NCBI GenBank assembly: GCA_014238335.1 | Contig: JABABI010000009.1 | Location: 77,629-123,700 of the forward strand | DNA: 46,072 nt | DNA from: Fuerstiella sp. | GTDB lineage: Bacteria > Planctomycetota > Planctomycetia > Planctomycetales > Planctomycetaceae | Direction: 5' to 3' | Shown here: positions 7,831 through 16,844 of the stretch, in pieces | How positions within the stretch are numbered: the stretch's first letter is position 1 | Layout of the letters: every line of letters starts with the position of its first letter | The notes under the pieces: generated by a model | Database searches by the model: none | What the model was told of the DNA's origin: nothing | The model's input: only the letters and a program-made list of their open reading frames with translations | Position numbers and translations under genes: made by a program

Positions 7831-9669
7831 CTACAAGGGCGATATTGGGAAGTCTTCGACGGGAACACCGAGTGGTTCCGGCTCTGGTGGTTGTTCCGCG
7901 CCGAGTTGCGGAAGAGCCCATCGCGCCGTTTCACCCAGTGCTGTTGTTACGCCGTACATCTTGCGTATCCGATGCATGTCGGGAACCGTGGAACGGGCGT
8001 TCATCCAGACGAGAGCAAGGACACTCATGCGCCGCACGATAAAGTGCTCGGGAAAAACCGGACTGTCGTCAAAGATTCTTTCGACCAGCTTACCGGTGAT
8101 GGGTGGATCTGTATTTCCTTTGTTGATCATCCCCAGTGCCCATAACCCGGCCGCACGCTTTTCCGGATCTCCTTCGCCCTTGCTGAATTGTCGTTCGCAT
8201 AATTTCTGCAGCAACTGCAACTCTGTAAACCCAGCGTGCTGGAACAGGAATGTCAGCTGGACAGCCAGTTCCGCGGCTCGAGGACCTGAGCCCTGGACAG
8301 TTTCATACTCCTTGTGCCGCCGCAGTGTCGCCTCGCCAATCTGTTTCGCGATATCATGTTGCGGCATCAGATGCAGGAGCCACGCAGCTGTGGCAAAGAC
8401 CTCCGGTCGATCATGATCCAGCAATGGAAGGCATTGCTTCTGCCACTCGCGATGCTTCAGCTGGCCCAACAGGATCAGTGACTGTTCCAGTTGCTGCCAG
8501 CTGACTTCGGGATCGGAAAGAGTCCCACCGGCATTCTGCAGAATGTTGTATCGCAGGTCAGCGTTTGTATCTGCAAAAACAGTTAACACCTGCCGAGCGG
8601 CATTTCGCACGCCTATGTGAATGTCTGCGGCAAGAACATGCAGCATCCGGCAGGCGTCTTCTGTCGGAAACAGGCTGATTGTCCGGATCGCCGCAAACCG
8701 AACATTAGATTCCTGATGACTGACGCCACTGGCCAGTTTCTTAACCAGCTGTTCGGGGGCTCGTTCGAGCATGGTTTCCCAGGCGCGGGCGGCGACCGCA
8801 TTGGTTTTGTCGTCGCATAACTGTGACAGCAACGCGATCCCGGAATCCGACGAACACTGCTCCAACAGGGCGCAGGCAAGCAGTCGATCTGCAACACCAC
8901 CCTGGACATAACTTCCCGCAGTGACAGTCGCTTTCTGCTGGTCAAGTGCAGCGAGGGCTCGGGCGGCGCTGTGCCGAATAACGAATTCGGACAATTCATT
9001 CTGCAGCATGGATTCGAGTGCTGTGTTCGCTGCGGTTTCGTTCAGCTGTACCAGGCCTTCAGTCGCCAGTTGCACCTGGATCGTTGAAAAACTGTCCGGA
9101 GTGTTGACGCGTTGAATCCATGTTGGCTTGAGTGCATCAGCTCCCCAGCTGACAAAGTTCGGTTCAATCCTTACGCACAGAGTCTCGAATTCCGGTAGAC
9201 ACATTTGTGCCACTTCTGTTGCGGATTCTGCATGGCCAATCGCTGCCAGAGCCGACGCGCACGCCTGTCTGACGTGGATATTCTCTGACTCAGCCAGTTG
9301 CTTTCGGATGGACTGAACAACGTGCGAAACACTCGCAAGCTCCGCCGTATGTATTCTTTCGAGTGCTTTGATGGCCTGAATGCGAATTTCGTTGTCCGGC
9401 CCGGAAACCAGCATGCGTTCCAGCAGTTCAAGAACTTCATCCGGCACATAGAGTGCGTCGGGTGGTACCGAGATCGTCGGGTCAAGATACATTCTGCGCG
9501 GAAGTTCGCTGAACCTGACGATGTCCCGCAGTTCGAAGTTGCCTTTGAATTCAATAGCTTCATCGTCCGCCACTGCAGATCTGCAGGAAACGCTGAAGGC
9601 AGCAATGATCACGATGACCGCAAGTGCGGCAGGATAACGGAGGCACGGGCAGGACATGTGTGTCATCAT
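7831..9669 (-). CDS. Exported HEAT-repeat protein
   Basis: About 612 residues. The N-terminus is a signal peptide with hydrophobic core AALAVIVIIAAFSV and a likely signal peptidase I site after AVA; the preceding SVSC is only a poor lipobox. The mature protein is almost wholly alpha-helical repeats of HEAT/armadillo type, for example AIKALERI, ACASALAAIG and AARALAAL, a fold used for protein binding. No catalytic motif is seen. The frame reaches a TTG at 9693, but ATG 9669 gives the normal signal peptide. It is the last gene of a four-gene cassette, 57 bp after the ABC permease, so it may be an extracytoplasmic scaffold for that exporter. Confidence 0.72.
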   Translation of the reverse strand: MMTHMSCPCLRYPAALAVIVIIAAFSVSCRSAVADDEAIEFKGNFELRDIVRFSELPRRMYLDPTISVPPDALYVPDEVLELLERMLVSGPDNEIRIQAIKALERIHTAELASVSHVVQSIRKQLAESENIHVRQACASALAAIGHAESATEVAQMCLPEFETLCVRIEPNFVSWGADALKPTWIQRVNTPDSFSTIQVQLATEGLVQLNETAANTALESMLQNELSEFVIRHSAARALAALDQQKATVTAGSYVQGGVADRLLACALLEQCSSDSGIALLSQLCDDKTNAVAARAWETMLERAPEQLVKKLASGVSHQESNVRFAAIRTISLFPTEDACRMLHVLAADIHIGVRNAARQVLTVFADTNADLRYNILQNAGGTLSDPEVSWQQLEQSLILLGQLKHREWQKQCLPLLDHDRPEVFATAAWLLHLMPQHDIAKQIGEATLRRHKEYETVQGSGPRAAELAVQLTFLFQHAGFTELQLLQKLCERQFSKGEGDPEKRAAGLWALGMINKGNTDPPITGKLVERIFDDSPVFPEHFIVRRMSVLALVWMNARSTVPDMHRIRKMYGVTTALGETARWALPQLGAEQPPEPEPLGVPVEDFPISPL

Positions 9670-9726
9670 CGAATGGCCAGATACTGGAATCAATATGTCG
9701 AGTTGAACGAACCGGAGATCGCAGAT

Positions 9727-11394
9727 TCAATCCGGTTCCCAGAGCCGCCATGTTCTGACGGACAGGACCAGCAGTAACACACCACACATGACGCCGGAAA
9801 CGATCCATGTCGTGCCCAGCAGTCCGTCGTACACCCGAAACCCGTCGACTTCCATCGCATTGAGTGCCCCCGCCATGGCGTTTGCTGACAGAACTCGCTG
9901 AACGACCGCATGACTGAATGGCGAATCCCTGTTGATCCAGACCAGCATTGAGCCTGCGTAAAGAAAAATCAGCAGGCCGTAGGAAACCGTCGTTGCGGCT
10001 GCCGTCGAACGGAAAAAGCTGCTGACTGTGGCACTTACCAGCATGGCGACAGCGGCTGTGAGCGCGAGTGACACAATGACCTGTGCCACCTGTGTCTGCA
10101 GGACCGGTTTGATCACCATAATGATGCCGTAGCCAGGCAGGGAAGCGCACAGGACAAGCGCCAGAGTAATGGACACGCTCATGAGTTTTCCGGAAACGAC
10201 ACGGCGTGTGCTCAGTGGTGTCGCACGCAGCATGTTCCAGCCACCGCTTTCCATTTCGCCGGCAATCATGGCTCCCGAAATTCCAGGCGTCAGGACCAGA
10301 ATCAGTCCGACCTGAGCGACGATCATGATGCCACCGACTTTCTCCACGCCCCAGTCCAGCGTGCCCATCGTGGTGGCCAGTGTCAGCAACAAAGACATAA
10401 CCGCGCAGCCGGCGACCATTCGCAGGAGCCAGTGCAGTCGTCCAAACTGTCGGCTGCGAAACTCCTTTACCATCACCGGGTTGAGAAACCAGGAAATGCC
10501 CGACTTGCGTTTCTGAGGATCGACGAGGTACATGACTCGACGTGCTGCCCGCAGTGACCTGGACCGCTCATCGGTAATCAGGCCCTGTGACCGCGACCGG
10601 TCCATTAGCGAATAGTTCAATCGCTGAATGCAGATCAGGCTGCCAACCAGGCTCAGCACGATGGCGGATGCGACGTAACGGCTGATGAGATCCACCGATT
10701 CGATGGCTCCGGTTGCTCCGGGAGTCTCGTCGCCGACCAGTTGCAGCAACGCCGGAATGGGTGATAACGTTCTCATGTGACTGGCGATCATTGCGTAGTT
10801 ACTATCGCCACCCTGCAAAAACATGTGTGGGATAATGGCAATCACAGTCAGCGCGAATGTAGCTCCGTAGACCCATCGCAGACCGGATTCCGCTGTTTCT
10901 GCGATTGTTCCGATCAACAGTCCAAGTACGATCAGCTCGATACAAATCACTCCCAGCAGCCCGTAAAGCCCCAGTACGTCATGGGTTGGTGAAATGGCTC
11001 CCATGGCGTAACAGCAGGCCATCGCAGGCAGTGTTACGGCCAGCAGCAGTGTTGCAAAAGCTGCCAGCGCAATCAGTTTGCCGAAGAAAATATCGGAACG
11101 TCGCAGCGGTGAATTGAGCAGCAGCTCCATTGTCCAGCGTCGCACTTCGCGAATCAGTCCGGTGGCGGGAAACGCAGGTACGACAAGTACAACGGTCACG
11201 AACATGGCATATGCCAGACCGCGAAATACAGCGCGTGCCTGAATACCGCTGAGGTCAGCAGTCGACGTCGACGGCCATTTCAGCAGGACCGTGGCAGAAA
11301 ATGTCAGTGCAACGATGGCGAAGATCCAAAGCGTCTGCTTCATTCGCAGCAACGCTGGCAACTCACGTTCGATGATCGCAACGGTGCCCTTCAT
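9727..11394 (-). CDS. ABC-2 type transporter permease, two permease halves fused
   Basis: 555 residues with about twelve predicted membrane segments in two clusters. The first (residues about 20-245) contains ABC-2 type features such as EVRRWTMELLLNSPLRRSDI. The second (about 325-550) repeats the pattern with AGEMESGGWNMLRATPLSTRRV. Between them lies a soluble stretch containing NPVMVKEFRSRQFGR. This is an internal duplication, so one polypeptide supplies both permease halves. Its start overlaps the stop of the ATPase gene by four bases (ATGA), showing coupling. The substrate is unknown; export is inferred from the ABC-2 class. Confidence 0.85.
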   Translation of the reverse strand: MKGTVAIIERELPALLRMKQTLWIFAIVALTFSATVLLKWPSTSTADLSGIQARAVFRGLAYAMFVTVVLVVPAFPATGLIREVRRWTMELLLNSPLRRSDIFFGKLIALAAFATLLLAVTLPAMACCYAMGAISPTHDVLGLYGLLGVICIELIVLGLLIGTIAETAESGLRWVYGATFALTVIAIIPHMFLQGGDSNYAMIASHMRTLSPIPALLQLVGDETPGATGAIESVDLISRYVASAIVLSLVGSLICIQRLNYSLMDRSRSQGLITDERSRSLRAARRVMYLVDPQKRKSGISWFLNPVMVKEFRSRQFGRLHWLLRMVAGCAVMSLLLTLATTMGTLDWGVEKVGGIMIVAQVGLILVLTPGISGAMIAGEMESGGWNMLRATPLSTRRVVSGKLMSVSITLALVLCASLPGYGIIMVIKPVLQTQVAQVIVSLALTAAVAMLVSATVSSFFRSTAAATTVSYGLLIFLYAGSMLVWINRDSPFSHAVVQRVLSANAMAGALNAMEVDGFRVYDGLLGTTWIVSGVMCGVLLLVLSVRTWRLWEPD

Positions 11395-12404
11395 GACGCA
11401 GTCTCCACGACGGAGGCTGACTTGTCGGCATTCTCCGTCTGTTCCTCGCTTGCCTGCTGAGTAACACTGATGAAGACTTCCTCAAGGTCGCCTGCCACCT
11501 CACGAAACTGCGAGATGCGTTCACCACCGGTGACCAGCTTGCTCAATAAACCGGAAAGTTTTTCTTCGTCTGCTGACGTACGGAATCTTACGACGGACTC
11601 TGCTTCTGAGGGCGTGACTTCACACTCTTCCTCCAGTGAAGACCGCAGTTCCGCGGCGACGGCAGCGACGCGATCTGTGTCCAGCAGTTCGATTTCCATC
11701 GTCCGACGCTGTGACAGGGCCCGACTGACATCCTGCAGTGTGCCAAACGCCTTTAGCTGTCCGTCCGCCAGAATTGCGACACGATCGCAAATCCGTGCGA
11801 GCTCCGGGAGGATATGACTGGTCACGATCAGCGTACGCCCCTCGGCAGCCAGTCGCAACAGAATCTCACGCATTTCAATACGTGCCTGTGGGTCAAGCCC
11901 ATTTGCGGGTTCATCCAGAATCAGCACTTCCGGATCGTGCAGCAGTGTGCGGGCAATCCCGATACGCTGCTGCATTCCGTGGCTCAGACTTTCGACAAAA
12001 CGGTCCTGCATCCAGGTGGCGTTCGTCACCTCCAGTACTTCAGAGATTCTTAACTGTCGCTTTCTGCGTCCAATTCCGAAAGCAGCACCGAAGAAGTCCA
12101 GGTATTCGCGGACACGCATGTTGTCGTACGAGCCGAATTTGTCCGGCATGTACCCCACCAGTCTGCGCACTTTTCGTGCATCACGCACACAATCGGCGCC
12201 GGCGATCCGTGCCGTCCCGGCCGTTGGTCGTGTCAGGCCGACAAGAATGCGAATGGCTGTGGTCTTTCCAGCTCCATTCGGGCCGATAAAGCCCAGGATG
12301 CTGCCCTTATTGAGTGTCAAGCTCAACTGATCGAGCGCTACAAATTCGCCAAATTGTTTTGTCAGGCCGTTGATTTCAACTACGGGAGACACTTCACTGT
12401 TCAC
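11391..12404 (-). CDS. ABC transporter ATP-binding protein
   Basis: 337 residues of the ABC-2 exporter ATPase (CcmA/NatA-like) class. Walker A is GPNGAGKTT at 41-49, the signature motif is LSHGMQQR from residue 140 (His replacing the usual first Gly), and Walker B is LILDEP at 161-166. The switch histidine lies in VTSHIL. GYMPDKFGSYDNM is the Q-loop region. A C-terminal regulatory extension of about 100 residues follows. The start codon is GTG. The gene lies 67 bp after the large membrane protein gene and overlaps the permease gene, so all act as one exporter complex at the inner membrane. Confidence 0.92.
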   Translation of the reverse strand: MNSEVSPVVEINGLTKQFGEFVALDQLSLTLNKGSILGFIGPNGAGKTTAIRILVGLTRPTAGTARIAGADCVRDARKVRRLVGYMPDKFGSYDNMRVREYLDFFGAAFGIGRRKRQLRISEVLEVTNATWMQDRFVESLSHGMQQRIGIARTLLHDPEVLILDEPANGLDPQARIEMREILLRLAAEGRTLIVTSHILPELARICDRVAILADGQLKAFGTLQDVSRALSQRRTMEIELLDTDRVAAVAAELRSSLEEECEVTPSEAESVVRFRTSADEEKLSGLLSKLVTGGERISQFREVAGDLEEVFISVTQQASEEQTENADKSASVVETAS

Positions 12405-12471
12405 AGGTTCTGCTTTCTCAATAAATCGTTCATCCGGATTCCTTTCTCGCGGGCGGGGTCATTCGTCAGAC

Positions 12472-14904
12472 TTACGGCGTTCGTGTACCGTAGAGCGTCA
12501 GCATGATCCGCCCAACCTGCCAGTTGTCTTCGCGCACTCCGTCTGCGACATCGAGATCTGGTTCACCAACGTCCAGTTCAACATACAACGCCCCGTCTGC
12601 AACTGCAGGGTTCAGGTTTTCTGCAGGTAATTCGATCGTGAACAGTCCTGCCGGGCTGTCGAGCGTCCTGACGAGAGCCGGAACGTTGCGCTGGCCCACG
12701 CTCACGTTTACCTGCCGTGAACCGGCGTTGATGCGTATGCTGAGAGTGCCGCGTGTGGCCTTGAATGGCTGAGAAACGTCCGGAAGCGAGACTTCCAGCA
12801 ACGTGGTATTGGCGCGTGTCTGCGTCAGCCATTTGCGTTCCCGGTTGCTGAAGGCACCGCTCATGCCACCATCCCTGTCGAATACGGTTCGATACGGCAG
12901 TAGCACGGATGGAATGGTAAATTCGGTGTTTGGTGTTGGAGGCCGCAAGGTGACGGTCTGTGCCACCAAAGCCGATCCATCCAGTCGCGTGGCATCGCCA
13001 CCGATTTTTATCGATGGATTCTTCAGTTGCGTGAAGTACAGCAGAGACAGTGTGCTGGGAAATGGTGTATCCTGAAGTTCCATGCTGAACAGTCCCTCGT
13101 AGACTGATGCGTGTTGTTTTTGAACGTCGGACAGGAACGTCCCGGTAACGAATTCGGTCGAGGCCAGCACGTCGCCCGGAGTCGCCAGAAAAGTACCGTC
13201 GGGGCCCATGCGAGCCATCGACCGCTCAGCCGACTCGCCCGCCAGAATCAGATCTGATGGTTCACTTCCCGGGGGCAGTGTCCCGATCAGGCCGTCTTTG
13301 TTAAGTGTTGCCGTGATGCCACCAGGGCGATCGAGTCGTCGTAGTGAACGAACTCGGTAGTCACGTATCCCCGCTGCCTGATCGAGGTGTTGCCATTCAG
13401 ATTCGCCCCGGTCCGTCCAGACCATCCGTCGCTGGTTGGTTTGGGTCGTCGTGTCTTTGGCGACCAGAAGTGAAAAATCCTTCATTTTCACGTCCAGAGC
13501 GGACGGCGCTGGCTGATAGACAGAGGCCAGCCCATCGGCCGCCAGTGTCGTCTGTCCATCGACGGAACGAATGACCTGTTGCTGAACGGCTGTCTCGGGA
13601 GCGACACTGCGCGTCTGTCGACCGACCCACACGGCGGGTGTCGCACATAGACAGGCAAGAGCGGGAATCGCCCAGAGCAGTCCCATGGCCTGGTCTCGTC
13701 GCAATAGAGCAGCTCCCAGGAAGATCAGAAGAGCGGCGAATCCCAGCATCACGGTCCCGGCAAAAAGGCGAGTGGGCACCTCATAGCCGATGAGTCCGGC
13801 AGCGGCCTTCGCAAGGCGGTCTTCACTCACCCGTGGAACTGTATTTGGCGCGTTAAACAGCGAAGTGGCAATCTGACGGGCACATGGCATTGACCTGGTG
13901 CCGCCTTCAAGTTCTACAAACACCTCGGGCGAAACCGTTGTGACGAAGACTGTGCCATTTCCATACGGAAGTTCTATGACGGCCGGCCAGCCGTCGACTG
14001 TCCAGACCACACGACCCTTCTCTGCGATCACACGGACCAGTCGCACAGGCTCCTCAAATTTCCGCAGGACTTCGCGTTCAGGAGCTCGTCCCACGGGTTC
14101 CGTCGGATTGATCTCAAGTTTCATCACATTTGACGACGTCTCATCAATTTGCGTGAGAGGTAACGCATCACCGAGCAGGGCACGTGCCGTATCCATACCT
14201 GTCTGATCAAGAAACAGCCACGTCCTGCCGCCCCGTTGGGTCCAGACACGTACGGCATCACAGGCGGCGGGAAACTGATGCAGCGTACGAGACGTGATCA
14301 TCAATTGCTCCAGACATTCCAGCGATTCCGGGTAGCCGTCGATGTGCTTTGCCTTAAATATGAGTCCCATCCGCTCGTGCTTCGACTCTGCTCGCAGCAC
14401 ATCGGCAAGTTCCTCCAGGAAACGCATGTCTCGAGGTGTTTCGCCGCCCGAAACCAGCAGGCCGCGATAGCCAACGGACGAAGACGACCGGGCTTTCGGA
14501 TTCACCACCAAGAAGCTGCGCGTTACATGCTCTCCCAGAACCCGCTTGATTGGTCCTTCGCCTTCGGGGTTTTCAAAGACCAGATACTCAAACTCAAAAC
14601 TTTTTTCGTCGAGATCGGGAATCAGCACCGGCCACTGACAGCTTCTCAGAGTTTTGGCGGGAATTATGACACGTCGACTGTACTGCAATCCACTCCCCTT
14701 CGTCGGAATGACAACAGTGAGAACCTCTTTGTCTTTCGCTGAATTGTTTGCAAACGCGCCCTTCAAAAGTCCCCAGCTTCCCTGCAGGACTCGTTCCACA
14801 CCACCGATTCCGACCGACACATTGATGTCGTCGACTGCGACGGCGTTTGGCAGAACAGACAGAAAAAGAAATGTGATAACGAAACCAGAAGCTCGCTGAG
14901 GCAT
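12472..14904 (-). CDS. Large exported membrane protein of the ABC export cassette
   Basis: About 810 residues from ATG 14904, which gives the signal peptide MPQRASGFVITFLFL ending in NAVA; the frame is open to 15048, but those residues are not signal-like. The N-terminal half is beta-rich, and the segment GYRGLLVSGGETPRDMRFLEEL followed by VWTQRGGRTWLFLD resembles a Rossmann or glutamine-amidotransferase-like domain without a recognisable catalytic triad. Two membrane helices lie near residues 390-440 (MLGFAALLIFLGAALL and LLWAIPALACLCA), followed by a second extracytoplasmic domain of about 370 residues. I do not recognise a named family. As first gene of the cassette it probably forms the periplasmic arm of the transporter. 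Confidence 0.7.
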   Translation of the reverse strand: MPQRASGFVITFLFLSVLPNAVAVDDINVSVGIGGVERVLQGSWGLLKGAFANNSAKDKEVLTVVIPTKGSGLQYSRRVIIPAKTLRSCQWPVLIPDLDEKSFEFEYLVFENPEGEGPIKRVLGEHVTRSFLVVNPKARSSSSVGYRGLLVSGGETPRDMRFLEELADVLRAESKHERMGLIFKAKHIDGYPESLECLEQLMITSRTLHQFPAACDAVRVWTQRGGRTWLFLDQTGMDTARALLGDALPLTQIDETSSNVMKLEINPTEPVGRAPEREVLRKFEEPVRLVRVIAEKGRVVWTVDGWPAVIELPYGNGTVFVTTVSPEVFVELEGGTRSMPCARQIATSLFNAPNTVPRVSEDRLAKAAAGLIGYEVPTRLFAGTVMLGFAALLIFLGAALLRRDQAMGLLWAIPALACLCATPAVWVGRQTRSVAPETAVQQQVIRSVDGQTTLAADGLASVYQPAPSALDVKMKDFSLLVAKDTTTQTNQRRMVWTDRGESEWQHLDQAAGIRDYRVRSLRRLDRPGGITATLNKDGLIGTLPPGSEPSDLILAGESAERSMARMGPDGTFLATPGDVLASTEFVTGTFLSDVQKQHASVYEGLFSMELQDTPFPSTLSLLYFTQLKNPSIKIGGDATRLDGSALVAQTVTLRPPTPNTEFTIPSVLLPYRTVFDRDGGMSGAFSNRERKWLTQTRANTTLLEVSLPDVSQPFKATRGTLSIRINAGSRQVNVSVGQRNVPALVRTLDSPAGLFTIELPAENLNPAVADGALYVELDVGEPDLDVADGVREDNWQVGRIMLTLYGTRTP

Positions 14905-15066
14905 CCGTGTATAACTATCCGAGGTGACAGAAAAAGTTTTGTAGATTCCTGATTGCACAGACAACGCTGCAAATAAGCAACCGATCGCAGGTGTGAATGT
15001 CAGAAAGACCTGGGTCCGCTGCATTGCTCCAGACGACAACATGCGCACCAGGCCAATTGTTCCAGG

Positions 15067-16536
15067 TCACCGGTAAGCGATGTCCAGGTCGTTCTTACGA
15101 ACGACTGCCAGTTTCGCGGCCAGTTGTTTTCTGAATTCGGCGACGACCTCCGCATACTCCGGCAGTTCTGCAAGGTTGGTGAACTGTTGAGGATCCTGTT
15201 GTGTGTCGAAAAGTTCAATTCCGCCGGATGCGTCTTCCTGATACTGAATGAATGCCCAGTTGTCTTCACGCAGCAGGAATCCCTTCCGCGACGGTGCGAC
15301 GCTGAAGGCCGCGTCCCGCACGGATCGGGCGGGATTTTCTATCATCGGTGAAATGTCTTTTCCCTGGATGCGTTTAGGAATCTTAAGGCCACAAAGTTTC
15401 GATACGGTGGGATACAGATCGAGCAGTTCCACCAGACTGTGGCACACGGCAGGCTTGCTGCCTGGCACGCTGATGATCAGTGGCACGCCTGCGGATTCGT
15501 CTCGCAGACTGACCTTTGCCCAGAAGTCGTGTTCGCCAAGATGGTAGCCATGATCGCTGGTGAAGATGACGATCGTTTTGTCTTCAATACCTGCTTTCCT
15601 GAGGGCGGCCATGACCTTACCCACCTGAGCATCCATGAATGCGACAGAAGCATAGTACCCCCCCATGGCTTTTTTCTGGCGACGGACATCCATCTTCATG
15701 TTCAGGCTGGTCTTGTAGTTAATGCCAGGTTTCGGGATGTCTTCCCAATCCCCGGGGAATTTTTCCGGCAGCACCATCTTTTCGTATGGCAGGAACGGCG
15801 GGTAGTACGACCTTGGTGCCACGAAGGGCACGTGTGGCCTGACAAAGCCAACGCCCAGCCAGAATGCTTCGTCTTTGTGTCGATCGATCAGTTGCACGGC
15901 CTTGGCGGCCGTCATCCCGTCTGAATGGACGATGTCATCGCCGTCTGCCTCCACAACGACAAATGTATTGCCACCCACGACAGGCTTCTTTCCGTCCGGA
16001 TTGCCCTCCAGGGTTTCACCGTCGCCCGGTGCTTTCCATTCCGGCCCCGGAGTATTGAAGCGTTCCGTCCACGACGCTTCGTCATCGGCTCCGTTGTAGT
16101 TGTTATGATTGCGACCATCGCCGCCCAGCAGGACTCCGCCGGGCACGCCCATGTGATAGATCTTGCTGACCCGAGCTGTGTAGTAACCGTTGTTCTTAAA
16201 ATGCTGCGGCCACGTCTCTCGATCGCCGATCTGCGGCCGCGGACTCTTGTAACCCAGCACGCCGGTTGCGTGCGGGTAGTATCCGGACAACATTGAGGCA
16301 CGTGACGGTCCGCAGTAAGTTCCCTGGCAGAAGGCGCGTGTGAATCGAGTTCCCTTTGCTGCGATCGCATCGATGTTTGGCGTTTGGCAGACGGTATTGC
16401 CATAACACGAAAGCGCCGTCGCTGTCAGATCATCGGAAATAATGAATAACACATTGTATTGTTGCTGAGCGACATTCTCAGCGATCGTCACTGTGGATAC
16501 TGCCAGCAGCATCAGGACAAACGAGCAGGATTTCAT
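15067..16536 (-). CDS. Exported sulfatase, iduronate-2-sulfatase-like
   Basis: 489 residues with a Sec signal peptide (hydrophobic core FVLMLLAVSTVTIA). Metal-binding DD at 35-36 is followed by the sulfatase signature C75-G-P-S-R-A-S, where C75 would be converted to formylglycine; SDHGYHLGEH near the C-terminal half supplies further metal and active-site residues. The GYHLGEH form and overall order match the iduronate-2-sulfatase-like S1 group. It would remove sulfate esters from algal or animal polysaccharides outside the cytoplasm. It needs a formylglycine-generating enzyme, which is not in the window. The gene is complete, ends 163 bp before the next minus-strand gene, and diverges from the broken hydrolase. 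Confidence 0.9.
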   Translation of the reverse strand: MKSCSFVLMLLAVSTVTIAENVAQQQYNVLFIISDDLTATALSCYGNTVCQTPNIDAIAAKGTRFTRAFCQGTYCGPSRASMLSGYYPHATGVLGYKSPRPQIGDRETWPQHFKNNGYYTARVSKIYHMGVPGGVLLGGDGRNHNNYNGADDEASWTERFNTPGPEWKAPGDGETLEGNPDGKKPVVGGNTFVVVEADGDDIVHSDGMTAAKAVQLIDRHKDEAFWLGVGFVRPHVPFVAPRSYYPPFLPYEKMVLPEKFPGDWEDIPKPGINYKTSLNMKMDVRRQKKAMGGYYASVAFMDAQVGKVMAALRKAGIEDKTIVIFTSDHGYHLGEHDFWAKVSLRDESAGVPLIISVPGSKPAVCHSLVELLDLYPTVSKLCGLKIPKRIQGKDISPMIENPARSVRDAAFSVAPSRKGFLLREDNWAFIQYQEDASGGIELFDTQQDPQQFTNLAELPEYAEVVAEFRKQLAAKLAVVRKNDLDIAYR

Positions 16537-16844
16537 GGCAGTAACTTTCTGACGTACAGGTAACTGCGAGGGACTGTCTAAGTCTTGAGAACCTCGATTC
16601 AGACCGACCTCGGCAGATATTCATTCCACTGTAAGCCGGTTGATCAAGGCTTTCTGTTAGTCAACTCACGGTACACGCCGGATAGATCAAATTATAGTGC
16701 GAGGACGAGTTTTGTGGTTGGGTAAGGATCAGCCTCGCCTGCCGTTGCTGTTTGTACGAGAATGCGTCAAGGTCAGCCGGGCCCGATTTCAAAAGCGAAT
16801 CGCCGACAAAACGGAGCGATGTGCTCACTCACACGGAACACCGA
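16537..16844. other. Intergenic region, sulfatase / broken hydrolase (divergent)
   Basis: 308 bp without a supported gene. A plus-strand TATAGT at 16693-16698 with GGTACA 17 bp upstream (16670-16675) is a weak promoter candidate for the hydrolase. No convincing minus-strand promoter or hairpin was seen for the sulfatase. The bases immediately before 16845 run into the CTTCCGTGT-type dispersed repeat described separately. Confidence 0.35.
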
